A DNA stretch of 64,000 nucleotides from Ktedonobacter racemifer DSM 44963 (lineage in GTDB: Bacteria; Chloroflexota; Ktedonobacteria; Ktedonobacterales; Ktedonobacteraceae), in contig NZ_ADVG01000002.1 in NCBI RefSeq assembly GCF_000178855.1, positions 2,418,001-2,482,000 of the forward strand, written 5' to 3'. Below the pieces are notes generated by a model. That model did not search any database, had not been told where the DNA came from, and worked only from the letters and a program-made list of their open reading frames with translations. How positions within the stretch are numbered: the stretch's first letter is position 1; every line of letters begins with the position of its first letter. A program made the position numbers and the translations under genes. Shown here one piece after another: positions 51,922 through 61,305 of this stretch.

Positions 51922-52029
51922 AAGAACGTCCTAGAAATTTGCAATAATATAGAAGCTTTGTTACCATAACATAAGAGTAGAAAGATATGCAAACAAGTAA
52001 ATCCGGTTTATGTTGAGAGGGAGGGGTCA

Positions 52030-54456
52030 GTGTCTCACCAACAAGCTACGTCTAAGCCTGCCAGCCATGTGATCTCGCGCAAGGCCCGCATCTGGCCGGA
52101 GATTCCCCAGGAGAAGGTTCTGTTACCTGGCGCGCCACAGCTCCCACAGGGGCCGCAGGTGGGTACACTTTCTTTTGTGCTTTTTAACCTGCTGGGCATG
52201 GGACTCTATGTACTTATCTTTAGTACCTTCAAAATTGGGGGAGGCGCTCAGTTCTTTTTGCTGCCATTTATCGCCATTTCGGGCATGATGGCGCTAGGGA
52301 CCGTAGCGAATTTCCTGACGCAACATGTCAGCACAAAGCGCAAGAGTAAGACATTGATGGAGCGCTATGAGGCACAGCTACAGGAGGTAGAGCAGAGGCT
52401 CCAGGGCTTGCACTGGAAAGAACGGCAGGCACGCCTGGACCTTGATCCGCCACTTCTTCCCCCCAGGCCTGAGCAACAAGTCTATCAGGGCCTGAGCATC
52501 GTGCCCTTGATAGAGCGTGGCTTCGATGAACAGGATACGCAACTCTGGGCGCGCAAGCCAGATGATCCAGATTTCCTCACTGTGCGCATCGGCATGGGCA
52601 GCCAGCCAGCTACGTATGAAATTCAGGCTCCTCCCACGGCAAACACCTTCCCCGACCAGCCGCGCTTGGAGGCCTCCCTGGCGCGTGTCCAGGCCTTACA
52701 GGAGAGACATAACACGTTAAAGGTCCCCATCACAGTCAAGCTCAACGAACCAGGGCCTATCGCGCTAGTGGGGACACGCGACAGGCTTGAGGCGGCGCGT
52801 GAGTTGCTACAGGCCATGGTCTGCCAGCTTGTCTATCACCATTCACCTGAAGAGGTGCGCATCATCATCCTGACACCACGCTCACAGGAGCAGGCCTGGC
52901 GCTGGGCAACGGCTCTGCCTCATACGGTACTATATGATCCGCGCCAGGCAGAAGAGGTTGTGGACGAGAGTAATCAGAGACACGCCGTCGCCATTGGCGC
53001 GGGGGCGATCCTTGAGCATTTGCCCTTAATCTCGCGGGAGCTGGGACGGCGCGAACTCCTGCTTGGCGATACACGCCGGGAGGAAGGGCAACACCTCTTA
53101 CCTCACCTGGTAATCGTCGTTGACCACTTCGATCTCTGGCAGGATCTAGATCAACCCTCGGCTCCGCAGCCCGTGGTCTCGCCCCATAACTCTATTCAGC
53201 GCACTGGCTCGCTTGAGCACAGGCCTCAGCTCTCCGTCTCTCCCCTCAAGCGCCCCGAGATGACGCTGGCGCTCAGCGGACCTACAACCCTGGGGGTCTC
53301 AGTGCTTTGCCTCTGCGCACACAAGGCAGATGTCCCCATGAACAGCAACCTGCTGGTGGATATCACACACATTCAGGATGATAAGCAGGCAGGAAAGGGG
53401 AGTTATACACTCCAGGCGCAGGTGCGCCAGCTCTGTCCCAATCCGCCACCCGCTATTACATGCGACGAGGTAGACGGGGTGCCCTTGCAGGCGTTGAGCT
53501 ACTTCTCACAGCGCATGTTCCCGCTGCATGTCAACCGCACTAAACGCCTGGAGTTGCGCACGCAGGTCGATCTACGCACGCTCTTCGAGCCGCCACTTGA
53601 CCTGCTCTACTATGACCCCTTCGCCTACTGGAGCGATCCTATGTTCCGTGGACGCGACGCGAAGGGAAAAGAGATGCCCATGATGCGTATTCCCATTGGG
53701 ACGAAGATAGGTGATGAAATTCAATATCTGGACCTGCTCAAGGATGGCCCTCATGGCCTGCTCATCGGGCAGACTGGTTCAGGCAAGAGCGAGCTGCTAC
53801 AGACCATTATCATGGCGCTCTCTATCATCTATCGCCCCAATGAGGTCAATTTTCTGCTTATCGACTATAAAGCGGGCCTGGCGCTGGAGCCTTTCCGCCA
53901 TTTGCCGCATACCATCGGCTTTCTCTCCAACGTCTCCTCGCCCGCGCTCATCCAACGCTTTATTACGATGTTACGAGCCGAGGCCATGCGTCGCGAGATC
54001 CGCCTGAAAGAAGGCAAGAAATCGCCGCGCCTCATCATCATCATTGACGAGTTTGCCGAGATGGCCAAGCAGACCGATTCTGTTCTAGATGAGCTCTTCA
54101 CGATCACACGCGTTGGGCGCGAGATTGGCATGCACCTGCTCCTGGCGTCACAGCGACCCGAGGGCATTATCGCCACGCGCGTCCGAGACTATGTCCAGTA
54201 CAGGCTCTGCCTGCGCTGCGCCTCGCCGGAGGACAGTCGGGAGATCTTGCGTCGCGTCGATGCCGCCTACCTGCCCGCTAGCATTCCAGGGAGAGGCTAT
54301 CTCCTGCATGGAGACAATCAGCTTGATCTCTTCCAGGCGGCCCGCGTCTCGATCCCTGTGACCCTCGACCAGCTTTATGTCAAACCCAATGGAATAGAGA
54401 CACCAGTCGACCCCACCAACGACGTCCTGATCGCCCAGCTAGCAGCAGAAAAGTAA
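52030..54456 (+). CDS. EccC/EssC-like type VII secretion ATPase, first part
   Basis: The 808-aa protein has two membrane helices (about 47-66 and 73-95). A charged coiled segment is followed by the EccC N-terminal soluble domain (about 200-420, PGPIALVGTRDRLEAARELL style) and one FtsK/SpoIIIE ATPase domain (about 550-790). Its Walker A is GQTGSGKSELLQTI (near 580) and Walker B LIIIIDEFAEM. The later LLLASQRPEG and CASPEDSREIL motifs match the first ATPase of EccC. The GTG start at 52030 is preceded by GAGGGAGGGG. It is 18 nt from the next gene. Confidence 0.88.
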   Translation: MSHQQATSKPASHVISRKARIWPEIPQEKVLLPGAPQLPQGPQVGTLSFVLFNLLGMGLYVLIFSTFKIGGGAQFFLLPFIAISGMMALGTVANFLTQHVSTKRKSKTLMERYEAQLQEVEQRLQGLHWKERQARLDLDPPLLPPRPEQQVYQGLSIVPLIERGFDEQDTQLWARKPDDPDFLTVRIGMGSQPATYEIQAPPTANTFPDQPRLEASLARVQALQERHNTLKVPITVKLNEPGPIALVGTRDRLEAARELLQAMVCQLVYHHSPEEVRIIILTPRSQEQAWRWATALPHTVLYDPRQAEEVVDESNQRHAVAIGAGAILEHLPLISRELGRRELLLGDTRREEGQHLLPHLVIVVDHFDLWQDLDQPSAPQPVVSPHNSIQRTGSLEHRPQLSVSPLKRPEMTLALSGPTTLGVSVLCLCAHKADVPMNSNLLVDITHIQDDKQAGKGSYTLQAQVRQLCPNPPPAITCDEVDGVPLQALSYFSQRMFPLHVNRTKRLELRTQVDLRTLFEPPLDLLYYDPFAYWSDPMFRGRDAKGKEMPMMRIPIGTKIGDEIQYLDLLKDGPHGLLIGQTGSGKSELLQTIIMALSIIYRPNEVNFLLIDYKAGLALEPFRHLPHTIGFLSNVSSPALIQRFITMLRAEAMRREIRLKEGKKSPRLIIIIDEFAEMAKQTDSVLDELFTITRVGREIGMHLLLASQRPEGIIATRVRDYVQYRLCLRCASPEDSREILRRVDAAYLPASIPGRGYLLHGDNQLDLFQAARVSIPVTLDQLYVKPNGIETPVDPTNDVLIAQLAAEK

Positions 54457-54474
54457 TTTGAAAGAGAGAGAAAG

Positions 54475-55596
54475 ATGAGCATCTCCCATTTACAAACATT
54501 TCAGAATGCACAGACGGTTGCCGAGATTCTGGTTGGGCGCATTACCGAAACCTATTCGCGCGAGGATGCGCGCAAGGCTGGCATTTACTACTGGCCGGAG
54601 CCGCTGCCAACGCCCAGCCAGCCCCTTGATCCCGATCCATTGATTCTTTTTCGTCCCGGGGACGAGCATGAACAGCTAGCAGGCTCCCGTCCTGGGCGCG
54701 TATCGCTTGTGCGCGGAAGTATCGCCGAGTTTCTTGCCAGGCATGAGCGAGAACATCTCAAACCAACAATGCAGCTTCCCCTGGGCCTTGTAGACAAGCC
54801 TGAGCAGCAGAAGCAGGAGACGCTTATCGTCGATCTGCATGGTTCAGCGGGGGCTTTGAGCGGCGGCCCGCTTTTGATAGCAGGCGCGCAGCATAGTGGC
54901 AAGAGTACGGCACTGCAAAGCATCCTGCTCTGGCTCACCACGTACTATGGCCCCAACCAGTTGCGCTGCGCCATCATCGACCCACACCATGAACTGGATG
55001 TCTTTCGCGAACTGCCTCATCTCCTTGATGGCGAAGGGCATCAACTCTGGACTGATGGTAGCAGCGACGAGAAGCTAGAGGAGTTCGCACGAAACATGCA
55101 TGGTCTGCTGGCCAAACGGCGCGAGGCATTCCCTGAGCAGCGTTGGACCGAGAACAGCCTGGGTCAGCTCTGGGCGCAGGGGCATGTTATTCCCCAGATA
55201 CTACTCATTATCTGCCACTATCATAGTTTTGCCGAACGCTTCAACGCCGCCATAACGCTGAAGAAGCTTGCTCTAGCGATGGCCGAGGCCCGTACCATGG
55301 GAATATACCTGGTGGTCAGCAGCGCCGAGGTAGGGTACCGTTTCCTCTCGTCAGAACTGATGGGGAAATTTGGCACCAGTATCGGACTGTACCTCAATGA
55401 GATCCAGCGCTTAGACCTCTTTGGGCGTTCCCCCATCCTGCCAGACCCCATTCCTGGTCGTGGCCTGATCCTGGCACCAGATCGCAGCATTCACCAGATG
55501 CAACTGGCCCTGCCCATTGCAGGCCCCAGCGAGAGCGTGCGCTACGAAATACTCAAGCATGAGATCGCCAAACTTGCCACACGCTATAAAGCCTGA
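54475..55596 (+). CDS. EccCb-like type VII secretion ATPase with degenerate Walker B
   Basis: The 373-aa protein resembles EccC ATPase 2/3. Its Walker A-like loop is GAQHSGKSTALQS (near residue 137). The Walker B strand ILLIICHYHSF lacks the acidic residue. It keeps the family ending GKFGTSIGLYLNE, then LPDPIPGRGLIL. Only one ATPase-like domain is present; mycobacterial EccCb has two. It may bind substrate or regulate the first ATPase rather than hydrolyse ATP. The gap of 18 nt to the first gene includes a GAGAGAG ribosome site. Both likely form one complex. Confidence 0.82.
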   Translation: MSISHLQTFQNAQTVAEILVGRITETYSREDARKAGIYYWPEPLPTPSQPLDPDPLILFRPGDEHEQLAGSRPGRVSLVRGSIAEFLARHEREHLKPTMQLPLGLVDKPEQQKQETLIVDLHGSAGALSGGPLLIAGAQHSGKSTALQSILLWLTTYYGPNQLRCAIIDPHHELDVFRELPHLLDGEGHQLWTDGSSDEKLEEFARNMHGLLAKRREAFPEQRWTENSLGQLWAQGHVIPQILLIICHYHSFAERFNAAITLKKLALAMAEARTMGIYLVVSSAEVGYRFLSSELMGKFGTSIGLYLNEIQRLDLFGRSPILPDPIPGRGLILAPDRSIHQMQLALPIAGPSESVRYEILKHEIAKLATRYKA

Positions 55597-55994
55597 GCAT
55601 GGAACCCGCTACTGGCGTATGCGGCTACTGTGGGGCTGCCAAACACAGACGCGCCATGTACACGTGGCGTCTCTGTAATTTGGTTTGGGAAGTTAGCTTG
55701 CTTTGTTGGAGGGGATTTGTGGTAAGAAAAACGAGGAAGGAAGGCGTGTGAGTTCGCAGGCACAAGATACCACGAAGAGACAGGTAATAATGGACAAAGA
55801 AGGCCATCGAACATCCACGCCCAATACGTGGGATCGGCGGCCAGGCACAAACGTCCTAGGTACCGGATGTGGGAGGTTTGTATATAGCCCTGACAAGGGG
55901 TTGGGCCTATACAAACCCATCACATTGCGTGACCCTTTATACGGTCACCTCTCAAATACACAGTAATTGTGTATATATCCTGCCGGTTCAGGAA
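55597..55994. other. Convergent gap with several short hairpins
   Basis: No gene is evident. It has a hairpin AGACGCGCCATGTACACGTG-type inverted repeat (about 55648-55673), a pair GGTTTGTATA...TATACAAACC (about 55874-55916) and GTGACC...GGTCAC. These may end the ATPase and WXG100 transcripts coming from the two sides. Confidence 0.6.
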
Positions 55995-56282
55995 TTAGTG
56001 CATGCCGTTGAGGCGGCTCACGTGGTTGCTGCTGTCATCCAGCATATTCTGCAAAGCACCGTTGTAGCGCCCCATCTGCTCGGTGATATTGGCGACGTTG
56101 GTGGTCCAGTTATTCAGTGACTCCTGAAAGTTCGCAACCTGGTTGCCATTGAAAGAGTTGTTCACGAGGTTGTTCGCTACCTGAAAGTCCTTCAAGGCAT
56201 GTGTCAGGTTAGCCTGAATGTTGCTCAGATTAGAAATCAGGGCACTAAGGCTTTCGAGATCCAAGTTTAAGGTACCTGCCAT
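55995..56282 (-). CDS. WXG100-like small secreted protein
   Basis: The 95-aa, all-helical protein has two amphipathic helices with a turn near SFNGNQ (about 48-53). This is the place of the WXG turn in ESAT-6 proteins, but here Phe replaces Trp (F-N-G). A Trp lies in the second helix (NNWTTNV). Size and position by the EccC genes argue for a type VII substrate. There is no signal peptide and no clear YxxxD tail. The ATG has AAGGAG 10 nt upstream. It faces the ATPase genes. Confidence 0.75.
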   Translation of the reverse strand: MAGTLNLDLESLSALISNLSNIQANLTHALKDFQVANNLVNNSFNGNQVANFQESLNNWTTNVANITEQMGRYNGALQNMLDDSSNHVSRLNGMH

Positions 56283-56645
56283 TACTATTATTCTCCTTAC
56301 TACATATCTTTTATACTATTCTGGCCTCTTGATACTTAATACGGCCATTAACGGATTTATCTTTCCGTTGTCAATACTTTATCAGAGTATATTTTTAAAG
56401 TCAATACATTTTTACACTAAAATATCGTAGATTAATATATTTTAATTGCAATTACATGCAAACATGTTACTTTATCTATATATTTTGCATAAAATGCAAT
56501 CAGGACATGGGCGATATGAAACGACCTTCAAACTCAGGTGTTCTTCATGTAATGATTGTTCAGAGGGATAGGCATGGTGGCGAGTTGGCTATTAGATAGA
56601 GAAAGAAGAAGAATTTTCTGGTGATTGTGTTATACTTTTCTCACT
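56283..56645. other. AT-rich divergent promoter region (WXG100 gene and scpB)
   Basis: No gene is evident. The block 56285-56480 is much more AT-rich than its surroundings and probably contains the WXG100 gene promoter on the minus strand. A bent or silenced AT region is possible. Confidence 0.5.
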
Positions 56646-57356
56646 ATGCAAGAGAACAAGCTCGAACCATCGCTTGAGAGGGCCATAAGCGCCCAGGGGC
56701 CAGTTTTGGCGCCCGAGGCACACCAGTTGGGGGCAGCTATCGAAAGCCTGCTCTTCGTCTCTGGACGCCCCTTAGAACGTGCGGAGCTGCGCAAGTTGCT
56801 GGGTGTCGGGAATGAGCAATTGGAGCCCGGCATCAGGGCGCTGGAGTCTACGCTTCAGAATGGACAGCGAGGGATTCGCCTCCAGCGGCTGGGTGAACAG
56901 GTACAGCTTGTCACCGCGCCAGAGAATGCGCATTATGTCGCGGTCCTGCTGGGGCTTCCCATGAGCGCGAAGCTGACGAATGCAGCCCTGGAAACGTTGG
57001 CGGTCATCGCTTACCGTCAGCCCATGACGCGCAGCCAGATTGAAGCCGTGCGCGGCGTGAACAGCGACCGTGCGCTGGCAAGCCTGCTGCAACACGGGCT
57101 GGTAGCTGAAGTCGGTCGCGCCCAAACAGTGGGACGCCCGGCGCTCTTCGCGACCACCGCCGAGTTTCTACAGCAATTCGGCCTGACCAGCCTGGAGGAA
57201 CTGCCGCATATCGATCTGGCAACCCAGCAGATGCGTACCGTGCCAACCGAGGCGGAGCAAAGTATACCCAACGGCGTGAATGGCCAATCCGGTCAGGCTT
57301 CCGCCACCAGCCAGCCCAATCTCCCTACGTTTCAGGTACCCCAGAGCACAGACTGA
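56646..57356 (+). CDS. scpB: Segregation and condensation protein B
   Basis: The 236-aa protein has two winged-helix domains typical of ScpB: LGAAIESLLFVSGRPLERAE (near residue 30) and ALETLAVIAYRQPMTRSQIE, then GVNSDRALASLLQHGLVAEV and GRPALFATTAEFLQQFGL. It acts with ScpA and SMC in chromosome packing; neither gene is adjacent. The C-terminal 50 residues are Gln/Pro-rich. The ATG at 56646 was chosen, though a TTG 7 codons upstream is possible. It is followed by nfo after 52 nt, likely in the same operon. Confidence 0.9.
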   Translation: MQENKLEPSLERAISAQGPVLAPEAHQLGAAIESLLFVSGRPLERAELRKLLGVGNEQLEPGIRALESTLQNGQRGIRLQRLGEQVQLVTAPENAHYVAVLLGLPMSAKLTNAALETLAVIAYRQPMTRSQIEAVRGVNSDRALASLLQHGLVAEVGRAQTVGRPALFATTAEFLQQFGLTSLEELPHIDLATQQMRTVPTEAEQSIPNGVNGQSGQASATSQPNLPTFQVPQSTD

Positions 57357-57408
57357 AACAGTGCCTGATTTTCATTATTTTGCGGCGGATCGCGAGGAAA
57401 AGGATAAC

Positions 57409-58281
57409 ATGCGTATTGGACGACATATGCCCACAGGCTCCAAGCCCCTGAAGGCTATTGAGACCGCCCGGCAGATTGGTTGCCAGGCCATCCAGGTCTT
57501 TGCCAGCAATCCCACAGGTTGGAAGCTGCCAGTTCTCGATGAGAAGAGTGGCCAGGCCTTTTCCACGGCAGCACGCAAGCAGGAACTGAACCCCATTGTG
57601 CTCCACGCACCCTATTTAATTAACCTGGGCACGCTCGACGCTACCATATGGGAGAAGTCTATTCTCTTGCTGACTGGCACGCTCCAGCGAGGCGCGCAGC
57701 TCGGAGCATCCTATGTCGTTTTCCATACCGGGAGTCACCGGGGCGCGGGCGTGCCCACAGGTCTGGCACGCATCGCGCAGGGCATTGAGCGTGTCATGGG
57801 CCAGAGTCCCGCCGAGGTCATGCTGCTCCTCGAAAACGATGTTGGGGCTGGCAATGCCCTGGGCCATAGCTTTGAACACCTGGCCACAGTTCTCGCACAT
57901 CTCCCACAGTATAGCCAGCGCCTCGGCGTCTGCCTGGATACGGCCCACCTCTGGGGCGCGGGGCACGACATAGGTACCCCCCAGGCCGCGCAGCAGGTGC
58001 TCCAGCATTTTGATGACACTGTTGGGTTGGCGCGTCTCAAGGTGTTGCATCTCAACGATACCGCGATGGCCCTGGGCAGCCATAGAGATGTGCATACACG
58101 CCTGGGCGAAGGCATTATTCATCCCACTGGCCTGCGCGCCCTGCTCACTGATCCTCGCCTCTCACACGTGGCCGTGCTCATGGAGACACCCATTGAGACA
58201 GACGAGGATGGCAAAGAGGACTGGGTCCATGACGCGGGACAGATCGCCTATGCCAAAAGCCTGTGTCTCCCTATAGAGTAG
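57409..58281 (+). CDS. nfo: Endonuclease IV (AP endonuclease)
   Basis: The 290-aa TIM-barrel protein has the endonuclease IV zinc-site motifs: VVFHTGSHRG, a Glu in LLLENDVGAG, LDTAHLWGAGHD, HLNDTAMALGSHRDVHTRLGEG, and a terminal METP. It cuts DNA at abasic sites. The ATG at 57409 begins MRIGRHMP with AAGGA upstream; a longer start would run through scpB's end. The stop TAG (58279-58281) is the first three bases of MITE copy 2, so the element sits exactly at the gene end. Confidence 0.93.
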   Translation: MRIGRHMPTGSKPLKAIETARQIGCQAIQVFASNPTGWKLPVLDEKSGQAFSTAARKQELNPIVLHAPYLINLGTLDATIWEKSILLLTGTLQRGAQLGASYVVFHTGSHRGAGVPTGLARIAQGIERVMGQSPAEVMLLLENDVGAGNALGHSFEHLATVLAHLPQYSQRLGVCLDTAHLWGAGHDIGTPQAAQQVLQHFDDTVGLARLKVLHLNDTAMALGSHRDVHTRLGEGIIHPTGLRALLTDPRLSHVAVLMETPIETDEDGKEDWVHDAGQIAYAKSLCLPIE

Positions 58282-58425
58282 GGACCAGCTTTAGTGCGTC
58301 CGAATGCCATTCATGGCAGTGCGGCGTAAGCCAATTCGCTTTTTTGGAAAGGTATTACAGGTTATAATTTTGGCTAACGCCTAAGTGCGATTAATCGCCT
58401 TCGGACGCGCTAAAGCTGGTCCCTA
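58279..58425. mobile_element. MITE-like element, copy 2
   Basis: This 147-bp element has 26-bp terminal inverted repeats (58279-58304 and 58400-58425) with one mismatch. The interior (ATGCCATTCATGGCAGTGCG) matches copy 1. It overlaps the nfo stop codon. Confidence 0.85.
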
Positions 58426-58494
58426 CCGAAAAAGAATACATTGTTTGTAATGCACGCTTTTGACAGCTCTTCTCTCCAATGTAACGACACACCT

Positions 58495-61305
58495 CTAAGG
58501 CGTAGGTGTGCTTCCAGGCGTAGAGATGGCAGGTACCACCACTGTCACGGTGACTGGCTGAGGGCTTCCTACGATAGCGGTCCCACCTTGCGTGGCAGTC
58601 ACTTGAATCGTCGCGCTATAGGCGCCCGTGCTCAGTGTGGGGTCCACCAGGGTCACGGTAAAGGTTATGCTCGCGCCAGGTGCGACAGTGACCGTTTGCG
58701 GCGTGGCGCTCAACCAGCCTGAACCAGTACTATAAGAGATTCCTGGCGTGAGGGTGATATTCCCCTGGCAGGTGTTCGCGACCGTGAGCGAAAATTGTGC
58801 AGTGGTTATGGATGGAGATAGATCCAGGCTTGCTGGCGCCGCGGACTGAATACTGCAAGGCGCTACGATGTTCAACCGCACAGTGATGCTATGGGGGGCA
58901 CCTGTCGTGGTCCCGGTATCCGCGTCAAAACTGGAGAGGGAGACTGCACCCTGGTAGACTCCGGGTGAGAGACTAATGCTGTTTGCGCTCGCGGTAAGAA
59001 TCGTTGAGGTACCGGGATCCAGCCCGCCATTTTTTTTACTCACGCTTAACCAGTTCCCGCCACTGGTCGCGCTGGCCTGCCAAGCGAGAGACTGCGCGCA
59101 GGAGGCTGGTTCTTGCAGTGTGATGGAACGCTCAACCGGCATAGACTGATTGGCGGGCAGGGTGAGAGAGAGCGTTCCAGGCGTCATACTGATATCGCAC
59201 GTAGCGGGTGGTTGAATCACCAGATTCACTGGAAGCACGCGTTCACTTCCAGCTACCGGGTGGCCAGTCGCGTCCAGGCTCTTGATGCTCAGAGAGCCAT
59301 TATACGTTCCCGGCCCCACTGCTCCAGCGGGCTGGGCAGAGATATGCAAGACCAGCGACTTGCCTGGATTGAGGGAACCCGTGGCGGGAGAGACGCTCAA
59401 CCAGGAGCCACCAGAGGAGGTAGAGGTTGTGGCTTTCCACACCAGCCTGCCTGTGCCATTATTCGTGAGCGTCACATCTTGTCCAGCCGCTGTCGCCTGC
59501 CCCTGAATTGTGGTTAGCGAGGCCCGAGTCCTGGAGAGCGTGATCGCAGGCACTAGCACGGCTGCTTGTAATGACAGGGTAACTGGTAGTGGCTGCACTC
59601 CCGAGGGAGATGAAAAGAAAAGGGTAGCATGATAGTCACCTGGCACGAGCGCGGAGGGGTCAACACGCACCTGGAATGTGCTGGGGAGTGTTCCCTGATC
59701 TGCATCGAGGTGCAACCAGTCGGCATCGCTCTTGACACTCCAATTCACGGGACCACTACAGCCTTTTGTGCCTCCAAGCTTAAGAGATTGCGCCTGGGGC
59801 AGTGTTCCTTGATAGGTCCCTGTAAATGTAAGACTGGTGGGAGCGGCCTGCAAGAGACAGCCCTGAGTGACGGTCACGCTCACAAAAAGCTTTTGCGGGC
59901 TACCAGGCACATCCTGTCCATCCCAGTCCTGCCCCCGTAGAGTCACCGCGGCTTGATAGATCCCCGGCAACAGAGCGTGTGTATCGACAGAGAGGCGCAG
60001 GCTCCCATTTTCGCCTGGGACCAGGGTGTGTGTTGCTGGATCAGTTTTTAGCCAGGAGGCATCACTGGTCGCGCTCCAGTTCAGTGAGCGAATTCCAGTA
60101 TTCAAGAGAGTAACATCCTGTGAGGAAGGCGAGCTATCCCCATCGGCTGCCAGGAAGGAAAGCACAGGAGGACTGACGCTCAGTGCTCCAGACGAGAAAA
60201 ACGGCGCGGAGACGACGCGCATCCGGGTCGCCAGCCCATTGTTGCCCGCATCCGAGGTAAAGGCAACATGTCCGTTGTAGGCTCCAGGCTGCATATGTGA
60301 GCGATCAACTGCGATAAAGAGGCGCATACTCTGTCCACTGATGAACGTCCCGCGCGCCGGGCTAATCTTGAGCCAGTCCTGGTCGGATTTCGCCTGCCAG
60401 TTAATCGCTCCACTGCCCGTGTTTGAGAGTGACAGCGTTTTCACCCCGTTGGTAATGGTGTCGCCAGTACCAAAATCAAAGGCCTCACTGGAGAGACGCA
60501 GGTGTGCCGGGCGTAGCACACCTCCATTCCCCTTTACCAAAAGAGAGAAGGTGGCAAATGTATGCGTCTGCGCATCCTCGGCACGTAACGTATGCCAGCC
60601 CTGAGACCACTCGCTCAAGGCAACCACCGTATCCGTAAAATTCCCCTGCTGATCAGCCTGAATGATAGCTTTACCCACGGTATCCACAACAGGGAAGCCA
60701 TGGTCACGAGAGAGGCCAACCTGGCTCCCAGGCGAGAAATGCGACCCATGTAGCGTCAGCGTCGCGCCAGCAGTAACAGTGCCAGGCGAGATCTGGAGCG
60801 CCATCCGTGTGGAACCTGCGCCAAAGGCGGAGAAGACGCCAAAACTGCCTCCCGCGACCAGTACAACCATGACCAGGCAGGAGAGCCAGAAGAAGAGCGT
60901 CGGTGAGATAGACCGTCGTGTCACGGTTCGTGGCTTAGGAGGCACGGAGGATTCAACGTGTGCAATCGCATTACGCACCTCTTTATACCAGGTGCTGGCA
61001 TAGCTCTCAGGCACCAGGATAGAGGTCTCTGAAAGTCCAGACTGCTCTTCATCTTCCGGAAGAACCTGGATACGAGGTACATGGTGGTACGCATCCTGAA
61101 GGGTGACGGCTTCATCGCTTTCGAGAGACGCAAAAGGGCTGCTCACGGCGCTCAAAGCTGGATGGAGATGTTCATACAATGGGATGGTTTGCGCCTGGTC
61201 TTCCGGGCATATATGCTCACAGGGAACCACGGAGCCGCCGCATGAGGGGCAAAAGATAGCATCCTCCTGCAATTGCGCGGCGCAATGAGGGCAAGATATC
61301 AACAT
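58495..61305 (-). CDS. Zinc-ribbon, membrane-anchored BACON-repeat surface protein
   Basis: The 936-aa protein has an N-terminal zinc ribbon (CPHCAAQLQEDAIFCPSCG), a disordered acidic linker and one TM (about 135-160). A long extracytoplasmic part follows, starting with an IPT/TIG-like domain (residues about 165-260). At least six BACON-like Ig-fold repeats come next, marked by WLKISPARG, WLKTDPATHT, WLHLDADQG, WLSVSPATG, WLSVSKKNG and WLSATPQT. It ends TPGSTPTP. It may bind carbohydrate or another cell surface. The ATG at 61305 has AGGGA upstream. Confidence 0.82.
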   Translation of the reverse strand: MLISCPHCAAQLQEDAIFCPSCGGSVVPCEHICPEDQAQTIPLYEHLHPALSAVSSPFASLESDEAVTLQDAYHHVPRIQVLPEDEEQSGLSETSILVPESYASTWYKEVRNAIAHVESSVPPKPRTVTRRSISPTLFFWLSCLVMVVLVAGGSFGVFSAFGAGSTRMALQISPGTVTAGATLTLHGSHFSPGSQVGLSRDHGFPVVDTVGKAIIQADQQGNFTDTVVALSEWSQGWHTLRAEDAQTHTFATFSLLVKGNGGVLRPAHLRLSSEAFDFGTGDTITNGVKTLSLSNTGSGAINWQAKSDQDWLKISPARGTFISGQSMRLFIAVDRSHMQPGAYNGHVAFTSDAGNNGLATRMRVVSAPFFSSGALSVSPPVLSFLAADGDSSPSSQDVTLLNTGIRSLNWSATSDASWLKTDPATHTLVPGENGSLRLSVDTHALLPGIYQAAVTLRGQDWDGQDVPGSPQKLFVSVTVTQGCLLQAAPTSLTFTGTYQGTLPQAQSLKLGGTKGCSGPVNWSVKSDADWLHLDADQGTLPSTFQVRVDPSALVPGDYHATLFFSSPSGVQPLPVTLSLQAAVLVPAITLSRTRASLTTIQGQATAAGQDVTLTNNGTGRLVWKATTSTSSGGSWLSVSPATGSLNPGKSLVLHISAQPAGAVGPGTYNGSLSIKSLDATGHPVAGSERVLPVNLVIQPPATCDISMTPGTLSLTLPANQSMPVERSITLQEPASCAQSLAWQASATSGGNWLSVSKKNGGLDPGTSTILTASANSISLSPGVYQGAVSLSSFDADTGTTTGAPHSITVRLNIVAPCSIQSAAPASLDLSPSITTAQFSLTVANTCQGNITLTPGISYSTGSGWLSATPQTVTVAPGASITFTVTLVDPTLSTGAYSATIQVTATQGGTAIVGSPQPVTVTVVVPAISTPGSTPTP

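Larger units (their letters stand above)
51708..52029. other. Divergent promoter region of clpB and the eccC-like gene
   Basis: No gene is evident. The 322-nt gap has an operator-like inverted repeat (51783-51809) and a degenerate family A repeat (51846-51921). No HrcA (CIRCE) or HspR (HAIR) consensus is evident. Confidence 0.6.

Noticed and set aside
51708..52029. CIRCE or HAIR heat-shock operator upstream of clpB
   Set aside because: Neither consensus is present; only an unrelated inverted repeat is found.
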